A stretch of DNA of 64,000 nucleotides, from assembly GCF_025399795.1 (NCBI RefSeq), contig NZ_JAODTZ010000004.1, forward strand, positions 248,001 to 312,000. Reading direction: 5' to 3'. Both the position numbers and the translations under genes were made by a program. This stretch comes from Streptomyces rhizosphaerihabitans (GTDB lineage: Bacteria > Actinomycetota > Actinomycetes > Streptomycetales > Streptomycetaceae). A model generated the notes under the pieces. That model was given only the letters and a program-made list of their open reading frames with translations. It had not been told where the DNA came from and did no database searches. Shown one piece after another: positions 43,052-52,821 of this stretch (the first letter of the stretch is position 1; each line of letters starts with the position of its first letter).

Positions 43052-46000
43052 TCACCGTGCGTTGAAGTACTTCGCCTCCGGGTGGTGGATCACGATCGCG
43101 TCGGTCGACTGCTCCGGGTGGAGCTGGAACTCCTCGGAGAGGTGGACGCCGATGCGCTCGGGCTCCAGGAGCTGCGCGATCTTGGCGCGGTCCTCGAGGT
43201 TGGGGCAGGCGCCGTAGCCGAGCGAGAATCGGGCGCCGCGGTACTTCAGCGCGAACATGTCTTCGACCTCGGACGGGTCCTCCTCCGCGAAGCCCAGCTC
43301 CGAGCGCACCCGCGCGTGCCAGTACTCGGCGAGCGCCTCGGCCAGCTGCACGGAGAGACCGTGCAGTTCGAGGTAGTCCCGGTAGGCGTTGGCCTCGAAG
43401 AGCTTGGCGGTCTCCGTGCCGATCCGGGAGCCGACGGTGACGACCTGCAGGCCGACCACGTCGGTCTCCCCCGACTCCTCCGGGCGGAAGAAGTCGGCCA
43501 GGCACAGTCGGCGGCCCCGGCGCTGGCGGGGGAAGGTGAAGCGGGTCCGCTCGTTGCCCCGCTCGTCCAGGATGATCAGGTCGTCGTCCTTGGAGACGCA
43601 CGGGAAGTAGCCGTAGACCACGGCCGCTTCCAGCAGGTTGTCGGTCTGGAGCCGGTCCAGCAGCCCGCGCAGCCGCGGCCGGCCCTCGGTCTCGACCAGT
43701 TCCTCGTACGTCGGGCCGTCGCCGGCACGGGCCTGCTTGAGGCCCCACTGGCCCTTGAACAGGGCGCCCTCGTCCAGCCAGAAGGCGTATTCCTTGAGCT
43801 GGATGCCCTTGATCACGCGGGTGCCGGTGAAGGGGGGCTTCGGAACGGGGTTGGTGACCGAGACGTCGGAGCGCACATGGCCCTCTTCCGGGCGCTCCTC
43901 GACGGCCACGTCCGCGGCGGCCCGCACCCGGCGCTGCTTGAGTTCGGGCAGCACGGCTCCGGGCACTCCGCGCTTGACGCCGATCAGCGCGTCCATCAGG
44001 CGCAGGCCCTCGAAGGCGTCGCGGGCGTAGCGGACCTCGCCCTGGTAGATCTCGTACAGGTCCTGTTCGACGTAGGCGCGGGTCAGGGCCGCTCCGCCGA
44101 GAATGACCGGGTAGTCCGCGGACAGGCCCCGCTGGTTCAGCTCCTCCAGGTTCTCCTTCATGATCACCGTGGACTTGACCAGGAGTCCGGACATGCCGAT
44201 GACATCGGCCTTGTGCTCCTCGGCGGCGTCCAGGATCGCGGAGACCGGCTGCTTGATGCCGAGGTTGACGACGTTGTAGCCGTTGTTGGACAGGATGATG
44301 TCGACGAGGTTCTTGCCGATGTCGTGGACGTCGCCGCGCACGGTGGCGAGCACGATGGTGCCCTTGCCCTCGGAGTCCGACTTCTCCATGTGCGGTTCGA
44401 GGTAGGCGACGGCCGTCTTCATGACCTCGGCGGACTGGAGGACGAAGGGCAGCTGCATCTGGCCGGAACCGAACAGTTCGCCGACGACCTTCATGCCGTC
44501 CAGCAGGGTCTCGTTGACGATGTCGAGGGCGGGGCGGTCCTGGAGCGCCTCGGCGAGGTCGGCCTCCAGGCCGTTCTTCTCGCCGTCGATGATCCGCCGC
44601 TTCAACCGCTCGTCCAGCGGCAGCGCGGCCAGTTCCTCGGCCTTGCCCGCCTTGAGCGACTTGGTGGTGGCGCCCTCGAACAGTGCCATCAGTTTCTGCA
44701 GGGGGTCGTAGCCCTCGGCCCGGCGGTCGTGGATGAGGTCGAGTGCGGTGGTGACCTCTTCCTCGCTGAAGCGGGCGATGGGCAGGATCTTGGAGGCGTG
44801 CACGATCGCCGAGTCCAGGCCCGCCCTGACGCACTCGTCGAGGAAGACCGAGTTGAGCAGGATGCGGGCGGCCGGGTTGAGGCCGAAGGAGATGTTGGAG
44901 AGGCCGAGCGTGGTCTGCACGTCCGGGCGGCGGCGCTTGAGCTCGCGGATCGCCTCGATCGTCGCGATGCCGTCCTTGCGGGACTCCTCCTGACCTGTAC
45001 AGATCGTGAAGGTCAGGGTGTCGATGAGGATGTCGGACTCGTGGATGCCCCAGTTGGACGTGAGGTCCTCGATGAGGCGTTCGGCGATGGCGACCTTGGT
45101 CTCGACGGTACGGGCCTGGCCCTCCTCGTCGATGGTCAGCGCGATGAGCGCGGCGCCGTGCTCCCGCGCGAGCTGGGTGACCTTCGCGAACCGTGACTCG
45201 GGCCCGTCGCCGTCCTCGTAGTTGACGGAGTTGAGGACCGCGCGTCCGCCGAGGCGCTCCAGGCCCGCGCGCAGGACCTCGACCTCGGTGGAGTCGAGCA
45301 CGATGGGCAGTGTGGAGGCGGTGGCGAAGCGGCCGGCCAGCTCGTCCATGTCGGCGACGCCGTCCCGGCCGACGTAGTCGACACACAGGTCGAGCATGTG
45401 GGCGCCTTCGCGGATCTGGTCGCGGGCCATCTCCACGCAGTCGTCCCAGCGGGCCTCCAGCATGGCCTCGCGGAACTTCTTGGAGCCGTTGGCGTTGGTG
45501 CGCTCGCCGATCGCCATGTAGGCGGTGTCCTGGCGGAACGAGACCGTCTGGTAGAGGGAGGCGGCACCGGGCTCGGGCTGCGGGCTGCGCTCGGGGGGCG
45601 TGACACCGTTGACCCGCTCCACCACCTGGCGCAGGTGCTCGGGTGTCGTGCCGCAGCAGCCGCCGATCAGGGAGAGGCCGTAGTCCCGTACGAAGTTCTC
45701 CTGGGCGTCGGCCAGTCCCTCGGCGTCGAGCGGGAAGTGGGCGCCGTTCTTCGTCAGGACCGGCAGACCGGCGTTCGGCATGCACAGCAGGGGAATGCGG
45801 GAGTGCCGGGTGAGGTAGCGCAGGTGCTCGCTCATCTCGGCGGGGCCGGTCGAGCAGTTCAGGCCGATCATGTCGATGCCGAGCGGCTCCAGCGCGGTCA
45901 GCGCGGCGCCGATCTCGGAGCCGAGCAGCATGGTGCCGGTCGTCTCGAAGGCCATCGAGACGAGCAGGGGCACCCGGACGCCGGTCGCCTCCATGGCGCG

Positions 46001-46579
46001 GTGCGCGCCGAGCACGGAGGACTTCGTCTGCAGCAGGTCCTGGGTGGTCTCGACGATCAGCGCGTCGGCGCCGCCGGCGAGGAGACCCTCGGCGTTGGCC
46101 TGGAAGCCGTCGCGCAGGGTGCCGTAGGAGACGTGGCCGAGCGTCGGCAGCTTCGTGCCGGGGCCGATCGAGCCGAGGACCCAGCGCTGGCGGCCGTCGC
46201 GGGCGCCGAACGTGTCGGCGACCTCGCGGGCGATCCGGGCCCCGGCCTCGGAGAGCTCGTGGACGCGGTCGGCGATGTCGTACTCGGCCATCGCCGAGTG
46301 GTTCGCTCCGAAGGTGTTCGTCTCGACGCAGTCGACGCCGACCTCGAAGTACGCCTCGTGGACGGAGCGCACGATGTCGGGGCGGGTGATGTTGAGGATC
46401 TCGTTGCAGCCCTCGAGGTTCTCGAAGTCCTCGAGGGTCGGGTCCTGCGCCTGAAGCATCGTGCCCATCGCGCCGTCGGCGACCACGACACGGGTGGCGA
46501 GCGCTTCTCGGAGTGCGTCGGTTCGCTTCCGGCCTTCGGAGAGACCGGACGAAAGGGACGGGTTCGGCAACGAGGCCAT
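43052..46579 (-). CDS. metH: Cobalamin-dependent methionine synthase MetH
   Basis: Modular enzyme of 1175 residues that makes methionine from homocysteine and methyltetrahydrofolate. Homocysteine domain at about 20-330 with zinc cysteines in GLNCSTGP and GGCCGTTPEH; pterin domain (about 350-630) with ERTNANGSKKFRE; cobalamin domain with the cap and the DVHDIG ligand motif (GDVHDIGKNLVDIIL); and a C-terminal activation domain that contains RFSLGYGACPNLEDR. All modules are present. ATG at 46579 has GGGAG eight bases upstream; the frame open to 46660 has no support. I see no cobalamin riboswitch upstream. Divergent from gylR. Confidence 0.97.
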   Translation of the reverse strand: MASLPNPSLSSGLSEGRKRTDALREALATRVVVADGAMGTMLQAQDPTLEDFENLEGCNEILNITRPDIVRSVHEAYFEVGVDCVETNTFGANHSAMAEYDIADRVHELSEAGARIAREVADTFGARDGRQRWVLGSIGPGTKLPTLGHVSYGTLRDGFQANAEGLLAGGADALIVETTQDLLQTKSSVLGAHRAMEATGVRVPLLVSMAFETTGTMLLGSEIGAALTALEPLGIDMIGLNCSTGPAEMSEHLRYLTRHSRIPLLCMPNAGLPVLTKNGAHFPLDAEGLADAQENFVRDYGLSLIGGCCGTTPEHLRQVVERVNGVTPPERSPQPEPGAASLYQTVSFRQDTAYMAIGERTNANGSKKFREAMLEARWDDCVEMARDQIREGAHMLDLCVDYVGRDGVADMDELAGRFATASTLPIVLDSTEVEVLRAGLERLGGRAVLNSVNYEDGDGPESRFAKVTQLAREHGAALIALTIDEEGQARTVETKVAIAERLIEDLTSNWGIHESDILIDTLTFTICTGQEESRKDGIATIEAIRELKRRRPDVQTTLGLSNISFGLNPAARILLNSVFLDECVRAGLDSAIVHASKILPIARFSEEEVTTALDLIHDRRAEGYDPLQKLMALFEGATTKSLKAGKAEELAALPLDERLKRRIIDGEKNGLEADLAEALQDRPALDIVNETLLDGMKVVGELFGSGQMQLPFVLQSAEVMKTAVAYLEPHMEKSDSEGKGTIVLATVRGDVHDIGKNLVDIILSNNGYNVVNLGIKQPVSAILDAAEEHKADVIGMSGLLVKSTVIMKENLEELNQRGLSADYPVILGGAALTRAYVEQDLYEIYQGEVRYARDAFEGLRLMDALIGVKRGVPGAVLPELKQRRVRAAADVAVEERPEEGHVRSDVSVTNPVPKPPFTGTRVIKGIQLKEYAFWLDEGALFKGQWGLKQARAGDGPTYEELVETEGRPRLRGLLDRLQTDNLLEAAVVYGYFPCVSKDDDLIILDERGNERTRFTFPRQRRGRRLCLADFFRPEESGETDVVGLQVVTVGSRIGTETAKLFEANAYRDYLELHGLSVQLAEALAEYWHARVRSELGFAEEDPSEVEDMFALKYRGARFSLGYGACPNLEDRAKIAQLLEPERIGVHLSEEFQLHPEQSTDAIVIHHPEAKYFNAR

Positions 46580-46779
46580 GAAGGTGCTCCCTGGAGTGCG
46601 ACGGCTGTCGGCTTTGCGCTTCCCATGGAAGGCGCACGCCGTCAGGGTAGCCCGGAGCACCGCGGATCAGTCGTGGGCGTCCACGAGCCGGACGGGCGTG
46701 GCGTGGGTGACGGCGGTGTGGAGACGGACGAAACGTGGGGCGACCACCCATTGGCGGGTGCTCGGTGACGACCGGTAGT

Positions 46780-46796
46780 GTTCGACATTGCCGAAC
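46780..46796. promoter_or_regulatory. Probable GylR operator at the gylR promoter
   Basis: GTTCGACATTGCCGAAC: GTTCG and CGAAC arms around a seven-base centre. The same sequence with two changes lies before glpF (47924-47940). It is 53-69 bases upstream of the gylR start, consistent with autoregulation known for S. coelicolor GylR. Confidence 0.75.
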
Positions 46797-46848
46797 GGAA
46801 GCGGGCAGTCGCACGCCGGCGGTCGAAGGGGACGGAGGCAGCACGGCG

Positions 46849-47613
46849 ATGGCACGGAACATCCAGTCGCTCGAACGGGCAGCGGCGATGCTGCGGCTGC
46901 TGGCGGGCGGCGAGCGGCAGCTCGGCCTGTCGGACATCGCCTCCTCACTGGGCCTGGCCAAGGGCACCGCCCACGGCATCCTGCGCACCCTCCAGCAGGA
47001 GGGGTTCGTCGAGCAGGACAGTGCTTCCGGGCGCTACCAGCTGGGTGCCGAGCTGCTGCGCCTCGGCACCACCTATCTCGACGTGCACGAGCTGCGGGCG
47101 CGCGCCCTGGTGTGGACCGACGATCTGGCCCGCTCCAGCGGCGAGAGCGTCTATCTGGGTGTCCTGCACCAGCAGGGCGTGCTGATCGTGCACCACGTCT
47201 TCCGGCCCGACGACAGCCGTCAGGTGCTGGAGGTGGGGGCGATGCAGCCGCTGCACTCCACGGCCCTGGGCAAGGTGCTGTCGGCGTACGACCCGGTGGC
47301 GCACAGCGAGGTCCTGGAGGTCGAGCGCAAGGCGTTCACCCCGCGGACGATCAGCGAACTGGACGACTTCGAGGGCGTCCTCGACGTGACGCGCGCGCGG
47401 GGGTACGCGGACGACATCGAGGAGACCTGGACGGGTGTCGCCTCGGTCGCCGCCCCGATCCACAACCGGCGGCGGATGCCGGTCGGCGCGGTGGGCATCA
47501 CCGGGGCCGTGGAGCGGGTGTGCAAGGACGAGGAGCTGCGCCCGGACCTGATCGCCGCCGTACGGGACTGCGCCCGCGCGGTGTCGCGGGACCTGGGCGC
47601 CGGGCGGTTCTGA
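46849..47613 (+). CDS. gylR: Glycerol operon regulator GylR (IclR family)
   Basis: IclR-type repressor of 254 residues. Winged helix at about 1-65 (LGLSDIASSLGLAKGTAHGI), linker helix and effector domain with VYLGVLHQQGVLIVHHVF, LHSTALGKVLSAY and VAAPIHNRRRMPVGAVGITG. In S. coelicolor GylR represses glycerol uptake and breakdown genes and its own gene, with glycerol-3-phosphate as presumed inducer. The gene order gylR-glpF-glpK-glpD is intact here and two matching inverted repeats mark both promoters. ATG at 46849 has GGAGG about ten bases upstream. Confidence 0.95.
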   Translation: MARNIQSLERAAAMLRLLAGGERQLGLSDIASSLGLAKGTAHGILRTLQQEGFVEQDSASGRYQLGAELLRLGTTYLDVHELRARALVWTDDLARSSGESVYLGVLHQQGVLIVHHVFRPDDSRQVLEVGAMQPLHSTALGKVLSAYDPVAHSEVLEVERKAFTPRTISELDDFEGVLDVTRARGYADDIEETWTGVASVAAPIHNRRRMPVGAVGITGAVERVCKDEELRPDLIAAVRDCARAVSRDLGAGRF

Positions 47614-47704
47614 CGCGAACGCCGTTCGACGGGCCGCTCTGACGCGTACAGCGTTCGACGGGCGGTTCCGACGCGCACCCCGTTGGACGGGCGGTTGCGC
47701 GCAC
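47601..47704. repeat. 29-bp tandem repeat at the gylR 3' end
   Basis: Units start at 47601, 47630 and 47659, with a partial one at 47688. The consensus begins CGGGCGGTTCTGACGCG and ends CGTTCGA. The first unit includes the last gylR codons and stop. Copies differ by a few bases. No function known. Confidence 0.85.
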
Positions 47705-47773
47705 AGGGGTCCGGTGTCCCTTCGGGGCGGGTTCGGGGTCCGTACCGGAAGAGGTCCGGGGTTCACAGGAGTC

Positions 47774-47804
47774 AAGGCCGGGAAGCCGCATGCTTCCCGG
47801 CCTT
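47774..47804. terminator. Terminator after gylR
   Basis: A 13-base perfect stem, AAGGCCGGGAAGC and its complement, with a five-base loop. It separates gylR from the glpF promoter. Confidence 0.87.
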
Positions 47805-47923
47805 CGTCATGCCCTCGGACCAGCGACGACGCATCAATAGCACACAGCAATCAATAACGATCGTGTTTTCGATAACCCAGCCCTTGACGGGCTGCTGACA
47901 CGAGAGCAAGACTCCCGTCCATC

Positions 47924-47940
47924 GGTCGACATTGTCGAAC
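47924..47940. promoter_or_regulatory. Probable GylR operator at the glpF promoter
   Basis: GGTCGACATTGTCGAAC differs from the gylR site in two of 17 bases, and a TTGACG at 47884-47889 could be a -35 element before it. The site lies 129-145 bases before the glpF start, so a leader is expected. Confidence 0.75.
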
Positions 47941-48068
47941 ACCTACCGGCAATACGCGTTAGGGTGTGGCAATGCCAGGGCCGAGACCGCTCTCACTCCC
48001 CGAGAGCACGAACCACCGGTGGGACCCGGGGTTCGGCTTCCCCTGGACGAAGGACAAAGGAGTCGCGG

Positions 48069-48863
48069 GTGTCCAGCTCCGACATCTTCATCGGCGAGAC
48101 CATAGGTACCGCCGTTCTCATCCTGCTGGGCGGTGGCGTGTGCGCCGCCGTCACGCTGAAGGCCTCCAAGGCGCGAGGCGCCGGATGGCTCGCCATCGCC
48201 TTCGGGTGGGGCTTCGCGGTCATGACCGCGGTCTACATCTCGGCGCCGCTCTCCGGCGCTCACCTCAACCCGGCCGTGACACTCGCGCTCGCGATCAAGG
48301 ACGACGACTACAGCAACCTCGCCACCTACTGGGGCGGGCAGCTGCTCGGCGCCATGATCGGTGCGGCGCTGGTCTGGGTCGCCTACTACGGCCAGTTCCT
48401 CGCGCACCTCACCGACCGCGAGATCGTCGGCGGTCCGGGTGCACAGGCCACCAGGACCAAGGCCGTCGAGGCCCAGGAGACCGGCGCGGGCCCGGTGCTC
48501 GGCATCTTCTCCACCGGTCCCGAGATCCGGAACATCGTGCAGAACCTCGCCACCGAGATCATCGGCACCGTCGTCCTGATCCTCGCGATCCTCACGCAGG
48601 GCCTGAACGACAACGGCAACGGCCTGGGCACCCTGGGCGCCCTGATCACCGCCTTCGTGGTGGTGAGCATCGGTCTCTCGCTCGGCGGCCCCACCGGCTA
48701 CGCGATCAACCCGGCCCGTGACCTCGGGCCGCGCATCGTGCACGCCCTGCTCCCCCTGCCCAACAAGGGTGGTTCCGACTGGAGCTACGCCTGGATACCG
48801 GTCGTCGGTCCGCTCATCGGCGGCGCGATCGCAGCAGGCATATACAACGTCGCCTTCGCTTAG
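48069..48863 (+). CDS. glpF: Glycerol uptake facilitator
   Basis: Aquaglyceroporin of 264 residues (MIP family) that lets glycerol diffuse into the cell. Six membrane helices; both NPA boxes are present ([14 protein letters not shown] and [12 protein letters not shown]). The Asp after the second NPAR, typical of glycerol channels, is present. GTG at 48069 has AAAGGAG about five bases upstream. First structural gene of the gyl operon, with glpK 117 bases downstream. Confidence 0.96.
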   Translation: MSSSDIFIGETIGTAVLILLGGGVCAAVTLKASKARGAGWLAIAFGWGFAVMTAVYISAPLSGAHLNPAVTLALAIKDDDYSNLATYWGGQLLGAMIGAALVWVAYYGQFLAHLTDREIVGGPGAQATRTKAVEAQETGAGPVLGIFSTGPEIRNIVQNLATEIIGTVVLILAILTQGLNDNGNGLGTLGALITAFVVVSIGLSLGGPTGYAINPARDLGPRIVHALLPLPNKGGSDWSYAWIPVVGPLIGGAIAAGIYNVAFA

Positions 48864-48980
48864 GAGCCCCCGCTCCAGCACGCTTGGAAGCCGCGCCCCA
48901 TTGAGCCGCGAGCCGCACAGCACCGCTTTGAAGCACCGCGCCGTAAACAGCCCCTCTCCGACGGACACCAGGAGCACACC

Positions 48981-50519
48981 GTGACCGACGCACACACCGC
49001 CGGCCCCTTCATCGCCGCGATCGACCAGGGCACCACCTCGTCCCGCTGCATCGTCTTCGACCGCGACGGGCGCATCGTCTCCGTCGACCAGAAGGAGCAC
49101 GAGCAGATCTTCCCGAAGCCGGGCTGGGTCGAGCACGACGCCACCGAGATCTGGACCAACGTCCAGGAAGTCGTCGCCGGAGCCATCTCGAAGGCCGGCA
49201 TCACCCGCGACGACATCAAGGCCATCGGCATCACCAACCAGCGTGAGACCACGCTGCTGTGGGACAAGAACACCGGCGAGCCCGTCCACAACGCGCTCGT
49301 CTGGCAGGACACCCGCACCGACGCCCTGTGCCGGGAACTCGGCCGCAACGTCGGGCAGGACCGCTTCCGCCGCGAGACCGGCCTGCCGCTCGCGTCGTAC
49401 TTCGCCGGTCCCAAGGCCCGCTGGCTCCTCGACAACGTCGAGGGCCTGCGTGAGCGCGCCGAGGCCGGGGACATCCTGTTCGGCACCATGGACACCTGGG
49501 TCATCTGGAACCTGACCGGCGGTGTCGACGGCGGCAAGCACGTCACCGACGTCACCAACGCCTCCCGCACCATGCTGATGAACCTGCACACGCTGGCCTG
49601 GGACGAGAAGATCGCCGAGTCCATCGGCGTCCCGCTGGCGATGCTGCCCGAGATCCGTTCCTCCGCCGAGGTGTACGGCGAGGTCACCGGCGGCCCGCTC
49701 GGCGACCTGCTCGGCGGCATCCCGGTCGCCTCCGCGCTCGGCGACCAGCAGGCGGCCCTCTTCGGCCAGACCTGTTTCTCCGAGGGCGAGGCCAAGTCCA
49801 CCTACGGCACCGGCACCTTCATGCTGATGAACACCGGTGACAAGATCATCAACTCGTACTCGGGCCTGCTGACCACGGTCGGCTACCGGATCGGCGACCA
49901 GGAGCCGGTCTACGCCCTGGAAGGCTCCATCGCCGTCACCGGCTCGCTGGTGCAGTGGATGCGCGACCAGATGGGCCTGATCAAGTCCGCCGCCGAGATC
50001 GAGACGCTCGCGTCCTCGGTCGAGGACAACGGCGGCGCCTACGTCGTACCGGCCTTCTCCGGTCTGTTCGCCCCGTACTGGCGTCCCGACGCCCGCGGTG
50101 TGATCGCCGGCCTGACCCGGTACGTCACCAAGGCGCACATCGCGCGCGCCGTCCTGGAGGCCACCGCCTGGCAGACCCGTGAGATCAGCGACGCCATGAC
50201 CAAGGACTCCGGCGTCGAGCTCACGGCGCTCAAGGTCGACGGCGGCATGACCTCCAACAACCTGCTGATGCAGACCCTGGCCGACGTCCTGGACGCCCCC
50301 GTGGTGCGCCCGATGGTCGCCGAGACCACCTGCCTCGGCGCCGCCTACGCCGCCGGCCTCGCCGTCGGCTTCTGGACCAACACCGAGGACCTGCGCGCCA
50401 ACTGGCGCCGGGCCGCGGAATGGACCCCCAACATGGACGCGGACGTCCGCGACCGTGAGTACAAGAGCTGGCTCAAGGCCGTCGAACGGACCATGGGCTG
50501 GATCGAAGACGAGAACTGA
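48981..50519 (+). CDS. glpK: Glycerol kinase
   Basis: FGGY-family kinase of 512 residues that phosphorylates glycerol to sn-glycerol 3-phosphate with ATP. It starts with the phosphate motif [15 protein letters not shown], contains [17 protein letters not shown] and [10 protein letters not shown] in domain I, and [13 protein letters not shown] plus [19 protein letters not shown] in the ATP-binding half. The GTG at 48981 has AGGAG seven bases before it. Middle gene of the gyl operon; glpD follows after 19 bases. Confidence 0.97.
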   Translation: MTDAHTAGPFIAAIDQGTTSSRCIVFDRDGRIVSVDQKEHEQIFPKPGWVEHDATEIWTNVQEVVAGAISKAGITRDDIKAIGITNQRETTLLWDKNTGEPVHNALVWQDTRTDALCRELGRNVGQDRFRRETGLPLASYFAGPKARWLLDNVEGLRERAEAGDILFGTMDTWVIWNLTGGVDGGKHVTDVTNASRTMLMNLHTLAWDEKIAESIGVPLAMLPEIRSSAEVYGEVTGGPLGDLLGGIPVASALGDQQAALFGQTCFSEGEAKSTYGTGTFMLMNTGDKIINSYSGLLTTVGYRIGDQEPVYALEGSIAVTGSLVQWMRDQMGLIKSAAEIETLASSVEDNGGAYVVPAFSGLFAPYWRPDARGVIAGLTRYVTKAHIARAVLEATAWQTREISDAMTKDSGVELTALKVDGGMTSNNLLMQTLADVLDAPVVRPMVAETTCLGAAYAAGLAVGFWTNTEDLRANWRRAAEWTPNMDADVRDREYKSWLKAVERTMGWIEDEN

Positions 50520-50538
50520 CGAGGAGTAAGAACCCGCA

Positions 50539-52155
50539 ATGACCAGCCAGCCCACCCTGCAGTCCGTGCCTGCCCTCGGTACGCACCCGGCCTCCGGCTC
50601 CAACCCGAGCCGCGCCGAGGCCCGGGAGCAGCTTTCCAAGGCAACGTACGACCTCCTCGTCATCGGCGGCGGCATCCTGGGCATCTCCACCGCCTGGCAC
50701 GCCGCGCAGTCCGGGCTGCGGGTGGCGCTGGTCGACGCCGGTGACTTCGCCGGCGCCACCTCCTCCGCCTCCTCCAAGCTTCTCCACGGCGGTCTGCGCT
50801 ACCTGCAGACCGGCGCGGTGAAGCTGGTGGCGGAGAACCACTTCGAGCGCCGTGCGGTCTCCCGTCAGGTGGCCCCCCACCTGGCGAACCCGCTCACGTT
50901 CTACCTCCCCGTGTACAAGGGCGGGCCGCACGGCGCGGCGAAGCTCGGAGCGGGCGTCTTCGCCTACTCCGCCCTGTCGGCCTTCGGTGACGGCGTGGGT
51001 CATCTGCTCAGCCCCTCGAAGGCCGCGCAGGACGTGCCCGAGCTGCGCACAGACAATCTCAAGGCCGTGGCCGTGTACGGCGACGACCAGATGAACGACT
51101 CCCGCATGGCCCTCATGACGGTGCGCGCGGCCGTCGAGTCCGGCGCCGCGGTCCTGAACCACGCCGAGGTCACGGGCCTGCGCTTCACCCGGGGCCGGGT
51201 GACGGGCGCGGAGCTGCGGGACCGGTTGTCCGGCGACGAGTTCGGCGTGAACGCCCGGCTCGTGCTGAACGCGACCGGCCCGTGGGTCGACCACCTGCGC
51301 AAGCTGGAGGACCCGGACGCGGCTCCCTCCATACGCCTGTCCAAGGGCGCGCACCTGGTCCTGAAGCGCACCTCCCCATGGAAGGCGGCGCTGGCCACCC
51401 CGATCGACAAGTACCGCATCACCTTCGCGCTCCCGTGGGAGGACATGCTCCTGCTCGGCACCACCGACGAGGAGTACGAGGGCGACCCGGCGGACGTCTC
51501 GGTCACCGAGAAGGACACGGCCCAGATACTCGACGAGGCCGCGTTCTCCATCCGCGACCAGCAGCTCTCGCGCGACCTGATCACGTACTCCTTCGCCGGT
51601 CTGCGGGTGCTGCCGGGCGGCCCCGGCGACACGTCGAAGGCCAAGCGCGAGACGGTCGTCACGGAGGGCCGCGGCGGCATGCTGTCCGTCGCGGGCGGCA
51701 AGTGGACCACCTTCCGGCACATCGGCCGTACGGTCATGAAGAAGCTGGAGTCGCTGCCGGGCAGCCCGCTGGGCGAGGACTTCGAGCCGATCTCCGAGCT
51801 GCCGAGGAAGCTGCCGCTTCCCGGTGTCGCCAACCCGCGCGCGGTCGCGCACCGCCTCCTGGTGGACGGCCCGGCGCCCGGCCCGCGCATGGCCGCCGAC
51901 ACGGCCAGGCATCTGGCCACCCACTACGGCTCACTGGCCTTCGACATCGCCCGGATGGCGAACGAGAACCCGGCGCTCGGCGAGCGCGTCCACCCGGACG
52001 CCCCGGAGATCTGGGCGCAGGTCGTCTACGCCCGGGACAACGAGTGGGCCGAGACGGCGGACGACGTGCTGCGCCGCCGTACGACGCTGACGATCCGCGG
52101 TCTCGCCACGGACGACGTCCGCGGCAAGGTGCAGGACCTGCTCGACGAGAAGTAG
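50539..52155 (+). CDS. glpD: Glycerol-3-phosphate dehydrogenase (FAD-dependent)
   Basis: Membrane-associated flavoenzyme of 538 residues that oxidises glycerol 3-phosphate to dihydroxyacetone phosphate. N-terminal FAD-binding motif YDLLVIGGGILGISTAWHA, then SSASSKLLHGGLRYLQTG (a GlpD signature), RLVLNATGPWVDHLR and VAGGKWTTFRHIG. A C-terminal helical domain completes the chain. The first 35 residues are disordered. Last gene of the operon, coupled to glpK by a 19-base spacer holding GAGGAG. Confidence 0.96.
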   Translation: MTSQPTLQSVPALGTHPASGSNPSRAEAREQLSKATYDLLVIGGGILGISTAWHAAQSGLRVALVDAGDFAGATSSASSKLLHGGLRYLQTGAVKLVAENHFERRAVSRQVAPHLANPLTFYLPVYKGGPHGAAKLGAGVFAYSALSAFGDGVGHLLSPSKAAQDVPELRTDNLKAVAVYGDDQMNDSRMALMTVRAAVESGAAVLNHAEVTGLRFTRGRVTGAELRDRLSGDEFGVNARLVLNATGPWVDHLRKLEDPDAAPSIRLSKGAHLVLKRTSPWKAALATPIDKYRITFALPWEDMLLLGTTDEEYEGDPADVSVTEKDTAQILDEAAFSIRDQQLSRDLITYSFAGLRVLPGGPGDTSKAKRETVVTEGRGGMLSVAGGKWTTFRHIGRTVMKKLESLPGSPLGEDFEPISELPRKLPLPGVANPRAVAHRLLVDGPAPGPRMAADTARHLATHYGSLAFDIARMANENPALGERVHPDAPEIWAQVVYARDNEWAETADDVLRRRTTLTIRGLATDDVRGKVQDLLDEK

Positions 52156-52170
52156 GCGCCCACGGTCGGG

Positions 52171-52207
52171 TGAGGGGCGGCTCCCACGGGGGGGGTGCCG
52201 CCCCTCA
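52171..52207. terminator. Terminator of the glpFKD operon
   Basis: TGAGGGGCGG (52171-52180) pairs with CCGCCCCTCA (52198-52207); the loop has an inner CCC/GGG helix. It lies 16 bases after the glpD stop. Confidence 0.8.
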
Positions 52208-52271
52208 CGCATGCGCCGGCACCGCGCGGTCCCCGGCACGCTCACCCGTTCAGCCTCCAGAACCCCGTCCG

Positions 52272-52560
52272 AATCCGTTCGTGGCGGAACTCGTCGCCTG
52301 CGAGCTGGACTTCCTCCGGGGCATCGCGGCGGCCTCGGGCAACTCGGTGCTGTGCTCGCTGCCGGAGAGCCTGTCCGGACCCACCAGCCGGGCCTCCGTC
52401 CGGCGCGGTCCGACCCAGGAGGACACGGCCGGCCGCACGATGCGCGAGCACCGCACCGTCCTGTCCGCCCTGCGCGATGGGGACGCCGGGGCGGCCCGGT
52501 CCTGGACGACGGTGCACATCGCGAGTGCGGAGCACTGGCTCAGATCCACTCTCCAGCCGC
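52272..52560 (+). pseudogene. Truncated GntR/FadR-type regulator (FCD domain remnant)
   Basis: One plus-strand frame encodes the C-terminal helices of an FCD effector domain: LVACELDFLRGIAAASGN, then EHRTVLSALRDGDAGAARSW and TVHIASAEHWLRSTL. These match the pattern D-x-FH-x-IA-x-ASGN ... EHRAILDAIRAGDAEAAR ... H-AEHWLR of FadR-family regulators. The winged helix and the first half of the domain are missing, the usual metal-ligand His after Asp is lost, and there is no plausible start. It is therefore a decayed copy. No full-length relative lies in the window. Confidence 0.7.
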
Positions 52561-52821
52561 GGGATCGCTTCCGGAACATCGGATCTCTCCCGGTCATCCG
52601 GCCTGTGGTGCGGGTACCGGCAACGTCACCGGTACCCGGGCAAGTTGGCCATGGACAGCTCGGACGACTGCGCGTGGACCCGGGGTGGCGGGCACGCGTG
52701 TTTCCGGGCCTCCGACGGGGCAGTGATCCGTTCACTCCCCCGCGCAAGGGGGCTACGGAGGCCCCCTCGGCACGCCGTAAGGTTGAGGCGTACGCAAGGG
52801 CACATCGGAAGGAGGCGCTGG

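Noticed and set aside
46580..46848. Cobalamin or SAM riboswitch before metH
   Set aside because: No B12-box-like sequence or extended structured leader; the region is short and shared with gylR.
43011..46988. Open frame of 1325 codons on the minus strand over metH
   Set aside because: Shadow frame of metH with Arg/Pro-rich content; metH itself has all expected motifs.
47601..47704. CRISPR-like array
   Set aside because: The 29-base units are directly adjoining without spacers and only about 3.5 copies exist; no cas genes are present.
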